A stretch of DNA of 64,000 nt, from contig OY754972.1 in NCBI GenBank assembly GCA_963576475.1, positions 7,831,427 through 7,895,426 of the forward strand, in the 5' to 3' direction. Below are positions 11,687-22,134 of the stretch, one piece after another (position 1 is the first letter of the stretch; each line of letters begins with the position of its first letter). The DNA comes from Molanna angustata (taxonomy: Eukaryota; Arthropoda; Insecta; Trichoptera; Molannidae). Made by a program: the position numbers and the translations under genes. The notes below the pieces were generated by a model. The model made no database searches, was not told the origin of the DNA, and worked only from the letters and a program-made list of their open reading frames with translations.

Positions 11687-12239
11687 TACTTAGATATTTT
11701 TCGGTATGTAATATAAATGAAATATCCATCGCAATGAAATTATCAGAATAGAATTGTAGAATGCTTTGAAGAAATTTATGAGAAGCTGTACACAGTTTAA
11801 ACTTTGTTGAATCTGCATTTTAAGGTTTGGTTGGTTAGCTTCGGGCATCACATTTGCGGAGCTTCAGTCCCAGCGGTGACAAAGGATCCCAGTTTTTGTT
11901 TTTTTTTTGTGGAAGTTCAGCCAAGAAGAAGTTTAGTCAACATGGGAAATGATATGTGGTGGTGGAGTCCAGACGGAGCCGTTGTGTAAGAGAAGATTGG
12001 TTAGGATGAAATACGCCAGGGACTCAAACCGGAAACTAAGTTTACGATGTAAATTGAACTTCGTTTAGAGTGAAAGTATATTCACTGTTTATTTCCTACT
12101 ATTGCACCAAATTTCCTCGATTCTCATTTCTTCATTTGGTTGGCAGAAATTTAACGGAGGTGAGGAAGTTGTGGAAACTCTGATGTTTACATTTCTTACA
12201 GTTAAAGCGGAAGATGCAGGAGCCATAAATTCAATAATA
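11687..12239. other. Unassigned sequence
   Basis: Slightly GC-richer around 11820-12030, with a 61-codon frame at 11804-11989 followed by GTAAGAG. This could be an exon edge, but I recognise no domain and do not call a gene. Confidence 0.3.
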
Positions 12240-12259
12240 ATTACAAAGGAAATAAAATG

Positions 12260-12617
12260 TGTGTGATACAATTTAAAAAAAATAACATACATTTGCGACT
12301 TGGCTATTCCAAATTCTAGTAATGTTTCATTTGACGAAAAAATTAGAAAATACACCGCTGTAGGTAACGAGATTAAAAGAGTTTGGCATTCTCGTAAAAT
12401 AATAATATTACAGTTCATTATGTCAGCCACTGGCATTTTTACTAGTAGTTTAGAAATTATAGTTTTATCGAAAAAAATTATAATGAAAATGCAAAAATCG
12501 ACAATAGTGAATACATGTAGAATCGTTAAAGATTTTTTAAACGTTTACAATCGCGAATCACCAGGGTCGATAGGTAGTATAGAGACCTCCTCAGAGCCTA
12601 ATCCTTTGATATGTTAA
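12260..12617 (+). pseudogene. C-terminal remnant of a non-LTR retrotransposon protein
   Basis: The frame from about 12300 to the stop at 12615 reads AIPNSSNV, then a lysine-rich KYTAVGNEIKRVW, then IIILQFIMSATGIFTSSL and MQKSTIVNTCRIVKDFLN. This order (a 'KY..L..EI...W' block, a hydrophobic 'I...I.A.G' block, then 'QK...L.T.RI...L') is one I know from the extreme C-terminus of a widespread LINE-type ORF in animals, downstream of its RT. Everything upstream is missing or decayed; no RT motif is in frame. The first codon given by simple translation is TTG, not a real start. Confidence 0.6.
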
Positions 12618-13489
12618 GTATCTGGATGGAGAATTATTGATAATTATGATGGAGAGCCTGTCACAGTTCATTCTGGCTACATTTTCTCTCCAATATCTTT
12701 TTCTGGATCAACCCCATCTGACGATGTCCTTACATATAATGTTATAAGATCCACTGAAAAAAAATGTAAATAGTAACGAAATTACATGTTCAAATTAACC
12801 TAAATATAGTGACAACAAAACATTTGGTTTTGTGCAACTAAGTGTTTTTTGCACACAGCCAAACAGTACAGTCATAAATTGATAAATCTTTATTACTGAT
12901 AACAAAGGTTTGACTAAAATGCCGATAGCCAGTTCGGTTTCCATGATATTTCACAAATAATATTGTTTCTTAATAGGGGTGAATTTTACAGAGGGTTCTA
13001 TTCCACTTGAGGTACTGACTGGGCTTGATACATATGAGGAGTCCGGACGGTGAGTGCATGGGCGGAACACCAAATTGGGAGGTTCAAAGAGAGGAAAGGA
13101 GAAATAAGAGATTTGTGCAAGGTTGAACATAAAGGATCAAGAAAAGTTATCCGTGGAGAATCTTGCATGAAATACATATTACGGATGGGTAAGACGCATA
13201 ACATATTGCCTACAAATGCAGTCAAAATTCTCGTATGAAATTCTCAACATGGGGTTTTAAATAACATACATAATATATAATGTGATATTTCATAACATAG
13301 CTTCCACGTACTATTATACCACTTATACCGCGATTGCATAGGCCTGCAAATTAATTGTGTGCTGATGCAGTATTTTCGAGGATAGTTTGCCGGTCTTAAA
13401 AAAAAATGCATCGATAGTAAAAATGCGATTTAATTTATTTATTTGAACAATTTTATTTTATACTGTTTGTAAGGTGTCTAATTTTTATT
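12618..13489. other. No recognised gene
   Basis: Overlapping short frames on both strands at 12998-13238 match nothing known. No structural feature was identified. Confidence 0.4.
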
Positions 13490-13925
13490 TGTCTATTTTT
13501 ATCTGAATCTATATTTTTATCTGTTACTATATTTTTATCTGTATCTATATTTTTATTTGTATCTATATTTTTATTTGTATCTATATTTTTATCTGTATAT
13601 ATATTTTTATTTGTATCTATATTTTTATTTGTATCTATATTTTTATCTGAATCTATATTGTTATCTGTTACTATATTTTTATCTGTATCTTTATTTTTAT
13701 TTGTATCTATATTTTTATCTGTTGCTATATTTTTATTTGTATCTATATTTTTATCTGTATCTATATTTTTATTTGTATCTATATTTTTATTTGTATCTAT
13801 ATTTTTATCTGTATCTATATTTTTATTTGTATCTATATTTTTATCTGTATCTATATTTTTATTTGTATCTATATTTTTATCTGTTGCTATATTTTTATTT
13901 TTATCTTTATTTTAATTTTTATTTC
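13490..13925 (+). repeat. 18-bp minisatellite, unit like ATCTATATTTTTATCTGT
   Basis: About 24 units alternate TATTTTTATCTGTATC and TATTTTTATTTGTATC, with occasional GTTACT or GTTGCT substitutions that themselves recur, pointing to higher-order amplification. The 125- and 85-codon frames (YLYFYL and FLFVSI repeats) are artefacts of the 18-bp period. Confidence 0.95.
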
Positions 13926-14149
13926 TATTTCTAATTATTTTATTTTTATTTCTAATTATTATTAGTATAAATAATATAGTAAATAATAAATAAAAAAAAT
14001 AATTTCATTTATTGTGGTAAAACATTCCGGATAAATATTTTTGATTTTTATTAATAAAGAAACAACATGATTTTCGTTAAAAAAAAGCAGTGTAACAAGT
14101 AAATGGCTTATGCCGTATATTGTGCAAATAAATATTCATAAATATTCAT
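13926..14149. other. AT-rich spacer
   Basis: Low-complexity T/A sequence continuing from the minisatellite; nothing else seen. Confidence 0.5.
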
Positions 14150-14200
14150 CTGTGGACTTGTTCAAGAGAATTTATTTCTCTTAATATGTCGACTAGTTAA
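14150..14200 (+). mobile_element. Hel fragment, 5' hairpin only
   Basis: GACTTGTTCAAGAGAATTT then ATTTCTCTTAATATGTCGAC is the Hel 5' hairpin, followed by CTAGTT. Nothing else of the element is present, so this is a solo terminal hairpin. Confidence 0.55.
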
Positions 14201-14334
14201 AATCTTTTGTAGAGGGTAACGGATTTTTATTGGTTTTTTGCTAGCAAACACATACAACAAAATTGCATTGATAAGGGAACTCAAGAAGAAAGCATAATTG
14301 GAGAACGTTGCGCAAGCCCATTAAGTGATCACGT

Positions 14335-14430
14335 AAACCAGTCAATGAAAGGTCGTAAGCTCTGTAGGTGCTTTGAGTTCCTGGTTCTCCAATAATTTTC
14401 CAACTTCGTCTCTATTGAGATGTTAAAAAA
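14335..14430 (+). repeat. Dispersed repeat D, copy 1
   Basis: CTGTAGGTGCTTTGAGTTCC, GGTTCTCC and CCAACTTCGTCTCTATTGAG recur at 45535-45630 in the same order and strand. Its nature is unknown; an end of a larger element is possible. Confidence 0.6.
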
Positions 14431-15659
14431 TAATTCGAAAAATATCTTTAGATTAATAGAAAATATTAATATTAATAGATTAATAGATTTTTGTATATAT
14501 TTTTGATATATATTTTTGTTAGATGCATCAATGAGAAAAGTAAAATATTATTGTTGCATTTAACCGAAAAAAATACCTATTTAATCAATGCTCAGCTGGA
14601 AACGCTGTTATGAATCAAAATTGGAATGTGAAACTTCGCAGTAGGTACCTAATTATTATTGAACTAACTAGTATTTATTCAAATAATTTGAATATAGAAT
14701 TAAATTTCATGAAAAACGGAAAAACAAAAGTCTTTCCAAAGAAGAAAATTCTGACAGATGACGGCTTTTTTTTTGTTCTAGAGCTGTCAGACACGAGATG
14801 TAAAAGAAATATTTAAAAACAGTTTATACTTATTTTTTGTGTAAAAATAATAGTAAATGGGCTTTTCGTTTATTTTTCAATGGCTTCAATGGTGTAGCTG
14901 GTAATCGAAACAAGCCAGACTAGACTTGGTGAGTCGAATCGTCAAAAATGCATTTTTTCTGTAGTATGGAAATTGTTATAAAATAAAATAGTGAAAATAT
15001 TCGAGAAACAACTGTTCACTTATTATTGTAACAAGTGCATGAGTGTACCTACTGTACAACACGGAAATTTAAAAGAGTAGCCCTTTTAAAAATAAGGTAT
15101 TTTGTGTGCATATTATTATGTGATATTGAACCATAGAATTATAATGTACAGAAGCCGCGTGTAGTACAAATTTCGAATTCAAATGTATGCCAAGTTTTTT
15201 TTTACATGTGTGTGTGTGAGGCGGTAGATCGGTTGGTCTACGTTTTATGTAGGTGTGCGTATCGGTAGGTATACGTATACTAGAAATTCGTCTGTTTCCT
15301 CGTAGTTTTAGTTGGCATACATTCATTGCGCTGACTAGGTATCTGTATCATATAATATCTAAGATAATCTAAGTATTGAACATTTATTTGAAGATAAAAT
15401 TAAATTGAAATTAATTTATCAATCACGATAGTTTTGATTGTTGAATTTGCCTTCAATGGAGATATTTGAATAAAGAATAAATAATATGGGAACGGCATGA
15501 CGAAGGGATCCTAGGACATCACGGCCAAATAATAAAATATTTAAATTCCCTGAAGGGCTTGGGTTCAGACAAGAAAACTCACCCGATATCAGTACCAAAG
15601 ACATTTCATATTTTTATGCAAGTCGGCGTGTTACAACGCATAGAATTGTTTATTTTTTA
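14431..15659. other. No recognised gene
   Basis: AT-rich. A tRNA-like word near 14885-14940 was considered and rejected. Frames at 14610-14816, 15069-15326 and 15419-15604 have no recognisable content. Confidence 0.4.
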
Positions 15660-16235
15660 CTCCTCACTAACCAAAAGGGATATAGTGGGGAGTGGGGAGT
15701 TATGATTCGTAACTTTTAAGGCATTTTTTTATTGCAAATTATCAACTAATAAAATGCTGAGATTGTATTCCGAAAGTTTCATCACAATGTATATGTGTGT
15801 GTGTGCTGTGTACTGTGTGCTATGAACGGTGTGTTTTTTTACTAAATCTATTATACACTAAAGTACTTATTCGATTTCTTTCAAATTTTCCAAATTTGTA
15901 TATTTAATACTCGTTTAGACCCCATTAGATTGTATAAGGATATCTGAATAGTGCTTCACAATATTTTTAATTAACAAATAATTCAATGTGACCTCAGGCT
16001 CAGGAAACTAAAATTTGATATTTTATTTTCAAATTGGTAAAAAGGCACATCACTTTCATAAAATGACATTGAAGGATTATCAAGTTTTCATAATAAAATA
16101 TTCAAATAAAAAATTATTTAACAAACTCATGTCATAAAAACCTGAATATTTCCCGTACAAAATTTGAATACCTACATTATAGAATGACTTATTGTTAGTG
16201 AATAGTTTAGCGTTGGCCATAACGCACTCGTTTTA
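15660..16235 (+). repeat. Dispersed repeat B, copy 1
   Basis: Begins TCCTCACTAACC ... GGGATATAGTGGGGAG and ends TTAGCGTTGGCCATAACGCACTCG. It aligns with 19936-25370 once three insertions are removed from the latter, and partly with 7395-7500 and (inverted) 35510-36236. It has no coding frame. The long satellite begins immediately after it. Confidence 0.75.
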
Positions 16236-19200
16236 ATGTTCTGCCATTTTATAATTTGCTGCCATTTTATATTTTTCCGCCATATTATATTTTTCCGCCA
16301 TTTTATATTTGTCGGCCATTTTATAATTTGCCGCCATTTTATATTTTTCCGCCATTTTATATTTGTCGGCTATTTTATAATTTGCCGCCATCTTATATTT
16401 TGCTGCCATTTTTTAATTTTCCGCCATTTTATAAAAAGCCGCCATTTTATACTGTGCCGCCATATTTATTTTTCCGCCATATTTATTTTTCTGCCATTAT
16501 ATATATTTTCGGCCATTTTGTATTTCCGCCATTTAAGAAATTTCCCTAAATATTTTTTTCATTTTTTAATTTTCCTAACTAAAGCAGAAGAAGAAAAAGA
16601 AATTTCTCCCATTTTATATTTGTCGGCCATTTTATAATTTGCCGCCATTTTATAGTTTGCCGCCATTTTTTTATATTGCCGCCATTTTTAATTTTCCGCC
16701 ATTTTATAAAAAGCCGCCATTTTTTAATTTTCCGCCATTTTTTAATTTTCCGCCATTTTATAAAAAGCCGATTTTATTGGGAACTAGGTTGCGGCTCTAA
16801 GGGCCTAGGCAGTAAAGGCGGGGGTGGGCGGCCGACGCTGTTGTGCCCTCGTCAATTCTGTACTTAGAGAAGAGCAGGACGGACGCCTCTAGTCTCGCTC
16901 GGCAGTTACTCGTCAAACTGTGGCGAATGTTGTTGTGTGGTTCGGGCACACCGCCGGCGCAGACGTCGGGTCAGACATCCTGTGTTGACAACTAGACGTC
17001 AAATCTGACAGGTGATGATTGCGTCGGATGCCCCCGGTGTTAGCCCGCGGAACCTTCGGACGCCAACACGAGGACCGAGGGGTCGGGGTACAAGCCCCTC
17101 CGACTTGAAACGGAGTGTTCTTAGCGGCCGATTTCGAGACCAATCCGAGGCCCTGACGTGTGTGGTTGGATTCTAGGGGGCAGTAGTTGAACCCGATGGA
17201 TGGTGGATATTTTGTGTTTGTCCGATGTTGTGGCTGCGTCCGGTGGCGATCAGGGCCAATGGGCTCTATAGCGTCGCCGGCGTGGAAGTGGATCGCGATC
17301 TCCCTCGATGTGCCGCCATATTTATTTTTCCGCCATTTTATATTTTTCGGCCATTTTGTAGTTTGCCGCCATTTAAGAAATTTCCCCCATTTTTTATTTG
17401 TAGGCCATTTTATAATTTGCCGCCATTTTATATTTTTCCGCCATTTTATATTTGTCGGCCATTTTATAATTTGCCGCCATTTCATAATTTGCCGCCATTT
17501 CATATTTTTCGGGCATTTTATGATTTTCGGCCATTTAATATTTATCGGCCATTTTAAATTTGTCGCCATTTTAAGTTTTTCCGCCATTTTATATTTTTCG
17601 GCCATTTTGTAGTTTCCCGCCATTTTGTATTTCCGCCATTTAAGAAATTTCCACCATTTTATATTTGTCGGCCATTTTATAATTTGCCGCCATTTTATAG
17701 TTTGCCGCCATTTTGTTATATTGCCGCCATTTTTTAATTTTCCGCCATTTAAAAAAAATCCGCCATTTTATACTGTGCCGCCATATTTATTTTTCCGCCA
17801 TTTTATATTTTTCGGCCATTTTGTAGTTTGCCGCCATTTAAGAAATTTCCACCATTTTATGTTTTGTCGGCCATTTTATAATTTGCCGCCATTTTATAGT
17901 TTGCCGCCATTTTGTTATATTGCCGCCATTTTTTAATTTTCCGCCATTTTATAAAAAGTCGCCATTTTATACTGTGCCGACATATTTATTTTTCCGCCAT
18001 TTTATATTTGTCGGCCATTTTATAATTTGTCGCCATTTTAAGTTTTTCCGCCATTTTATATTTTTCGGCCATTTTGTAGTTTGACGCCATTTTATATTTT
18101 TCGGCCATTTTGTATTTCCGCCATTTAAGAAATTTCCCCCATTTTATATTTGTCGGCCATTTTATAATTTCCCGCCATTTTATATTTTTCCGCCATTTTT
18201 CATTTGTCGGCCATTTTATAATTTGCCGCCATTTCATAATTTGCCACCATTTTATATGTTTCGGGCATTTTATTGTTTTAGACTATTTTAAATTTGTCGC
18301 CATTTTAAGTTTTTCCGCCATTTTATATTTTTCGGCCATTTTGTAGTTAGCCGCCATATTGTATTTCCGCCATTTAAGAAATTTCCACCATTTTATATTT
18401 GTCGGCCATTTTATAATTTTCCGCCATTTTATAGTTTGCCGCCATTTTGTTATATTGCCGCCATTTTTTAATTTTCCGCCATTTTATAAAAAGTCACCAT
18501 TTTATACTGTGCCGCCATATTTATTTTTCCGCCATTTTATATTTTTCGGCCATTTTGTAGTTTGCCGCCATTTTGTATTTCCGCCATTTAAGAAATTTCC
18601 CTCATTTTATATTTGTCGGCCATTTTATAATTTGCAGCCATTTTATATTTTTCCGCCATTTTATAGTTTGCCGCCATTTTGTTATATTGCCGCCATTTTT
18701 TAATTTTCCGCCATTTTATAAAAAGTCACCATTTTATACTGTGCCGCCATATTTATTTTTCCGCCATTTTATATTTTTCGGCCATTTTGTAGTTTGCCGC
18801 CATTTTGTATTTCCGCCATTTAAGAAATTTCCCTCATTTTATATTTGTCGGCCATTTTATAATTTGCAGCCATTTTATATTTTTCCGCCATTTTATATTT
18901 GTCGGCCATTTTATAATTTGCCGCCATTTCATAATTTGCCGCCATTTTATATGTTTCGGGCATTTTATTATTTTCGACCATTTTAAATTTGTCGCCATTT
19001 TAAGTTTTACCGCCATTTTATATTTTTCGGCCATTTTGTAGTTTGACGCCATTTTAGAAATTTCCTCCATTTTATAATTTGCCGCCATTTTATATTTTGC
19101 GGTCATTTTATTATTTTCGGCCATTTTATAATTTGCCGCCATTTTATAGTTTGCCGCCATTTTGTTATATTGCCGCCATTTTTTAATTTTCCGCCATTTT

Positions 19201-19925
19201 ATAAAAAGCCGCCATTTTATACTGTGCCGCCATATTTATTTTTCCGCCATATTTATTTTTCCGCCATTTTATATTTTTCGGCCATTTTGTATTTCCGCCA
19301 TTTAAGAAAAATTTCCACCATTTTATATTTGTCGGCCATTTTATAATTTGCCGCCATTTTGTAGTTTGCCGCCATTTTGTTATATTGCCGCCATTTTTTA
19401 ATTTTCCGCCATTTTATAAAAAGTCACCATTTTATACTGTGCCGCCATATTTATTTTTCCGCCATTTTATATTTTTATTGTAGTTTGCCGCCATTTTGTA
19501 TTTCCGCCATTTAAGAAATTTCCCCCATTTTATATTTGTCGGCCATTTTATAATTTGCCGCCATTTTATATTTTTCCGCCATTTTATATTTGTCGGCCAT
19601 TTTATAATTTGCCGCCATTTCATAATTTGCCGCCATTTTATATGTTTCGGGCATTTTATTATTTTCGACCATTTTAAATTTGTCGCCATTTTAAGTTTTT
19701 CCGCCATTTTATATTTTTCGGCCATTTTGTAGTTTGACGCCATTTTAGAAATTTCCTCCATTTTATAATTTGCCGCCATTTTATATTTTGCTGTCATTTT
19801 AATATTTTCGGCCATTTTATAATTTGCCGCCATTTTATACTGTGCCGCCATTTTAAGTTTTTCCGCCATTTTATATTTTTCGGCTATTTTATAATTCGCC
19901 GTCATTTTATATTTTCGACCATTTT
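16236..19925 (+). repeat. Minisatellite of ~20-bp units built on CCGCCATTTTATA
   Basis: More than a hundred units, each centred on GCCATTTT and usually GCCGCCATTTTATA, spaced about 20 bp with linkers such as ATTTTTCC, ATTTGTCG and ATTTGCC. Longer blocks of roughly 230-460 bp also recur (compare 18359-18600, 18573-18830 and 18805-19040), so the array grew by higher-order duplication. The many frames reading HFIFFRHFIICRHF on plus or KWRQIIKWPTNIKW on minus are by-products of a period near 20 bp. The core equals the YY1/PHO binding motif (see findings). Confidence 0.95.
16781..17310. other. GC- and CpG-rich island inside the minisatellite
   Basis: About 530 bp of clearly GC-rich, CpG-rich, non-repetitive sequence interrupt the array, replacing part of one AAAAAGCCG...TGTGCCGCC unit pair. 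No long homologous frame was recognised; the 236-codon minus frame (16913-17623) is open through the island and then reads into satellite. It may be an inserted element fragment, such as a LINE 5' region, or the ancestral unique sequence around which the array expanded. Confidence 0.6.
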
Positions 19926-20087
19926 GGTTTTTTGGTTCATTTTTATTCCTCACTAACCCATGGGGATATAGTGGGGAGTTATGATTTCGTAATTTTTAAG
20001 GCAATTTTTTTATTGCAGATAATCAATTAGTACCTATACTAGTTGATATTGTATTCTGAAAGTTTCATCACAATGTATCTGTATTGT

Positions 20088-20622
20088 ATTGTATATATTT
20101 TATTTAGATGTAAAAAAAATACATTTTCTTACAACTAGTACAAACGAAAATAAAGCAAACAATAAAAATAAACAAATCAACATCGGATGACTTAATGAAC
20201 ACACAAAAAAGACACGTATCCAATAATAACAATAAAACAAAGTAAAAAAAAGGAAAACACACTACCACAATAGAAGACATCAAAGAACAATAACAATAAT
20301 ATAGTATCAAAACAAACAAAACAACTTTTGTTTTATGTATTCAGCACCTCAGCGACGAAAAGCGGCAAGACTAGACGCGCTTTACACATTCAGGCAAATC
20401 ATTTTAAAGTTGTAAGCCTTTGTAGTACACACTATTTTGTGTACCTGCCAGGTTTGTCTGCGGCAGTCTAAAGTCCCGCCTACTTCTCGTCGGGTATGCG
20501 TGAACTTCAAAATTGTACATAATATTTTTTTGTAAATAAGGTGGTAAAAGTCTATTTTTTAATTTGTTAATAAAAATTATCACATTCAAAATTATTTGTT
20601 GTTTCACTGTCAAAATTTTCAA
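20088..20622 (-). pseudogene. LINE C-terminal fragment (decayed)
   Basis: On minus, the frame 20622-20404 reads INKLKNRLLPPYLQKN, then HAYPTRSRRDFRLPQTNL, then SVYYKGLQL and a stop, followed by NDLPE in the same frame. The 'LP.YL', 'Y.TR....FRLP' and 'YKG...YN.LP' blocks are the usual C-terminal signature of Jockey/CR1-type LINE proteins. Everything upstream is missing. The remaining 3' UTR runs to an A-rich end at about 20088. It interrupts repeat B copy 2. Confidence 0.65.
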
Positions 20623-21046
20623 CTGTTTGTGTGTTGTGTACTATGTGCTATGCTATGTATTACGTGCTATGAGCTGTGTGTTATGTACGGCGTGTTTATT
20701 TGTACTTTATCGATTATATACTAAAGTAAACATTCGATTATTTTCAAATTTTGCAAATTAATATACCCAATACTCACTTAGACCCAATTAGATTTTTGAG
20801 GTTATCTGAAAAGTGCTTCTTAACTTTTTACCTGTAATATTTCAAATTGACCCAAGCTCACGAAACTTTCAATTTGAAATTTTTATTTTCAAATTGGTTA
20901 AAAGGCACATCAAACTCATTTCATGAAAATGCTGAATTAACTAAGTTTAGTTTGTCGATCGACAATTCTTGATAGAACTCCATTGTACGTTGATATGCTA
21001 TAAAAAATATAAAAATACTTGGTAATAGTTCTATTGTGTTTATTAG

Positions 21047-21087
21047 ATTACTGACGCGTTTCGTTCAAAGCACATCGTCAGAATAAT
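21047..21087 (-). ncRNA. Hammerhead ribozyme core in PLE1
   Basis: On minus: stem I strand ATTATT, conserved CTGACGA (CUGANGA box), helix II region, GAAA box, A-CGCG-T as a minimal helix III, cleavable C, then AGTAAT, which pairs back with ATTATT (one G-U). All invariant core bases are present. Helix II (TGTGCTTTGAAC) is weak, only two clear pairs. Hammerheads of this minimal type are known in PLE pseudo-LTRs. Confidence 0.75.
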
Positions 21088-21452
21088 GCTCTACAAGACT
21101 GAGACTAGTGGTTATATACAAAATTTACATGACAGGTGTATAAAAATGTTGGTTTTTGAACGGTTGAAAGGAAGTTATATAATGCAAATGAATCTATACA
21201 AATCTACGTTTTAATACAATGAAAGTAGTTGGGTCACTGGTTGTAGTCCCCTGTGTCCATTAGGTCTGTAACAAAAGAAAACGACAGCAGTAAAATTCGA
21301 AAGGTAAATAATATTGTATTTATTGATTTATTGTTATCTTTTAAGTGTGGTTAAAACCAATGTATTTCATAGATATTTAGTAGTTATAATTATAAACAGC
21401 TTAATTTTAATCTTAATGCATTTAACAACAAAGGAAGGTATATGATGTCTGT

Positions 21453-21990
21453 CTAACCCATCGGTTTCAATAATGGTGAATATATAATATATATCATATT
21501 ATGATCAATTTGTTTATTGATGAGTAATTTTTGTGGATCCTTTTTTACTCTGTTTATTTCTAATATTTCTAGTCGGTCAAGTTTTCTCCCTTTTATTCCC
21601 CTATGTATTATATTTATATTATGGTCACTATTAAATTTGTGGTTGTTTTCGTTTATATGTTCTGCAAAATTTGAGGTGTCTTTTTTTAATCTAATGCATG
21701 CCATGTGTTCTTTAATTCTTGTTTTAAAGGCACGGCCTGTTTGTCCAATATATGTATGTTCCCGTACATGAGTTACAATTTAGTTCATAAATTCCGCTAT
21801 TATCCAACTGTTCAACCCTGTCTTTATTATTTATTAACAATTTACCTAATGTATTTGGATTAGAAAATGCAATATTTTTGCCAGTTTTTTTGATGACTCT
21901 ACTAATATTTGTTGTGACATCTCCGACGTAGGATAGTTTTACCCATTTATTAGATTTTTCATTTAAATTTGTTAGACCTGGTGCAATATT
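21453..21990 (-). pseudogene. Penelope-like GIY-YIG endonuclease, frameshifted
   Basis: From about 21985 the minus strand reads a PLE C-terminal region: KWVKLSYVGDVTTNISRVI, then IAFSNPNTLGKLLINNKD, then the GIY motif in SGIYELNCNSCTGTY. A 4-bp duplication in the ACAT repeat near 21760 shifts the frame; the second frame continues TYIGQTGRAFKTRIKEH and then the 83-residue frame ending SPLLKPMG. The YIG motif is therefore split from GIY, so the copy is inactive as it stands. In PLEs this endonuclease nicks target DNA for insertion. The RT domain is gone. The related copy at 60610-61024 is not frameshifted. Confidence 0.85.
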
Positions 21991-22134
21991 TTTTTAACAA
22001 TAACTTAACCACAATAGAACTATTACCAAGTATTTTTATATTTTTTATAACATATCAACGTAAAATGTTGAATATTTTCCATACAAAATTTAAATATTTT
22101 ATAGAATCGCTTGTTAGTGAGGAGTTTTGCATCG

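Larger units (their letters stand above)
20984..22066 (-). mobile_element. Penelope-like element (PLE1), 5'-truncated, with terminal inverted repeats
   Basis: Transcribed on minus. The coding remnant covers the linker and GIY-YIG endonuclease; the RT is missing. The last ~55 bp of the element (20989-21041) are repeated in inverse orientation at its truncated 5' end (22012-22063), the pseudo-LTR arrangement known for PLEs. A hammerhead ribozyme core sits at 21047-21087. It is inserted in repeat B copy 2. Confidence 0.85.

Noticed and set aside
14880..14945. tRNA-like segment (TGGTGTAGCTGGTAAT ... GAGTCGAATC)
   Set aside because: The anticodon arm does not pair and the acceptor ends do not match; at best a decayed SINE head.
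16236..19925. Possible CRISPR array
   Set aside because: Units of about 20 bp vary and have no unique spacers; the context is an arthropod genome.
16236..19953. Many frames of 80-236 codons reading HFIFFRHF or KWRQIIKW
   Set aside because: By-products of the 20-bp satellite; they shift frame with unit-length variation and overlap on both strands.
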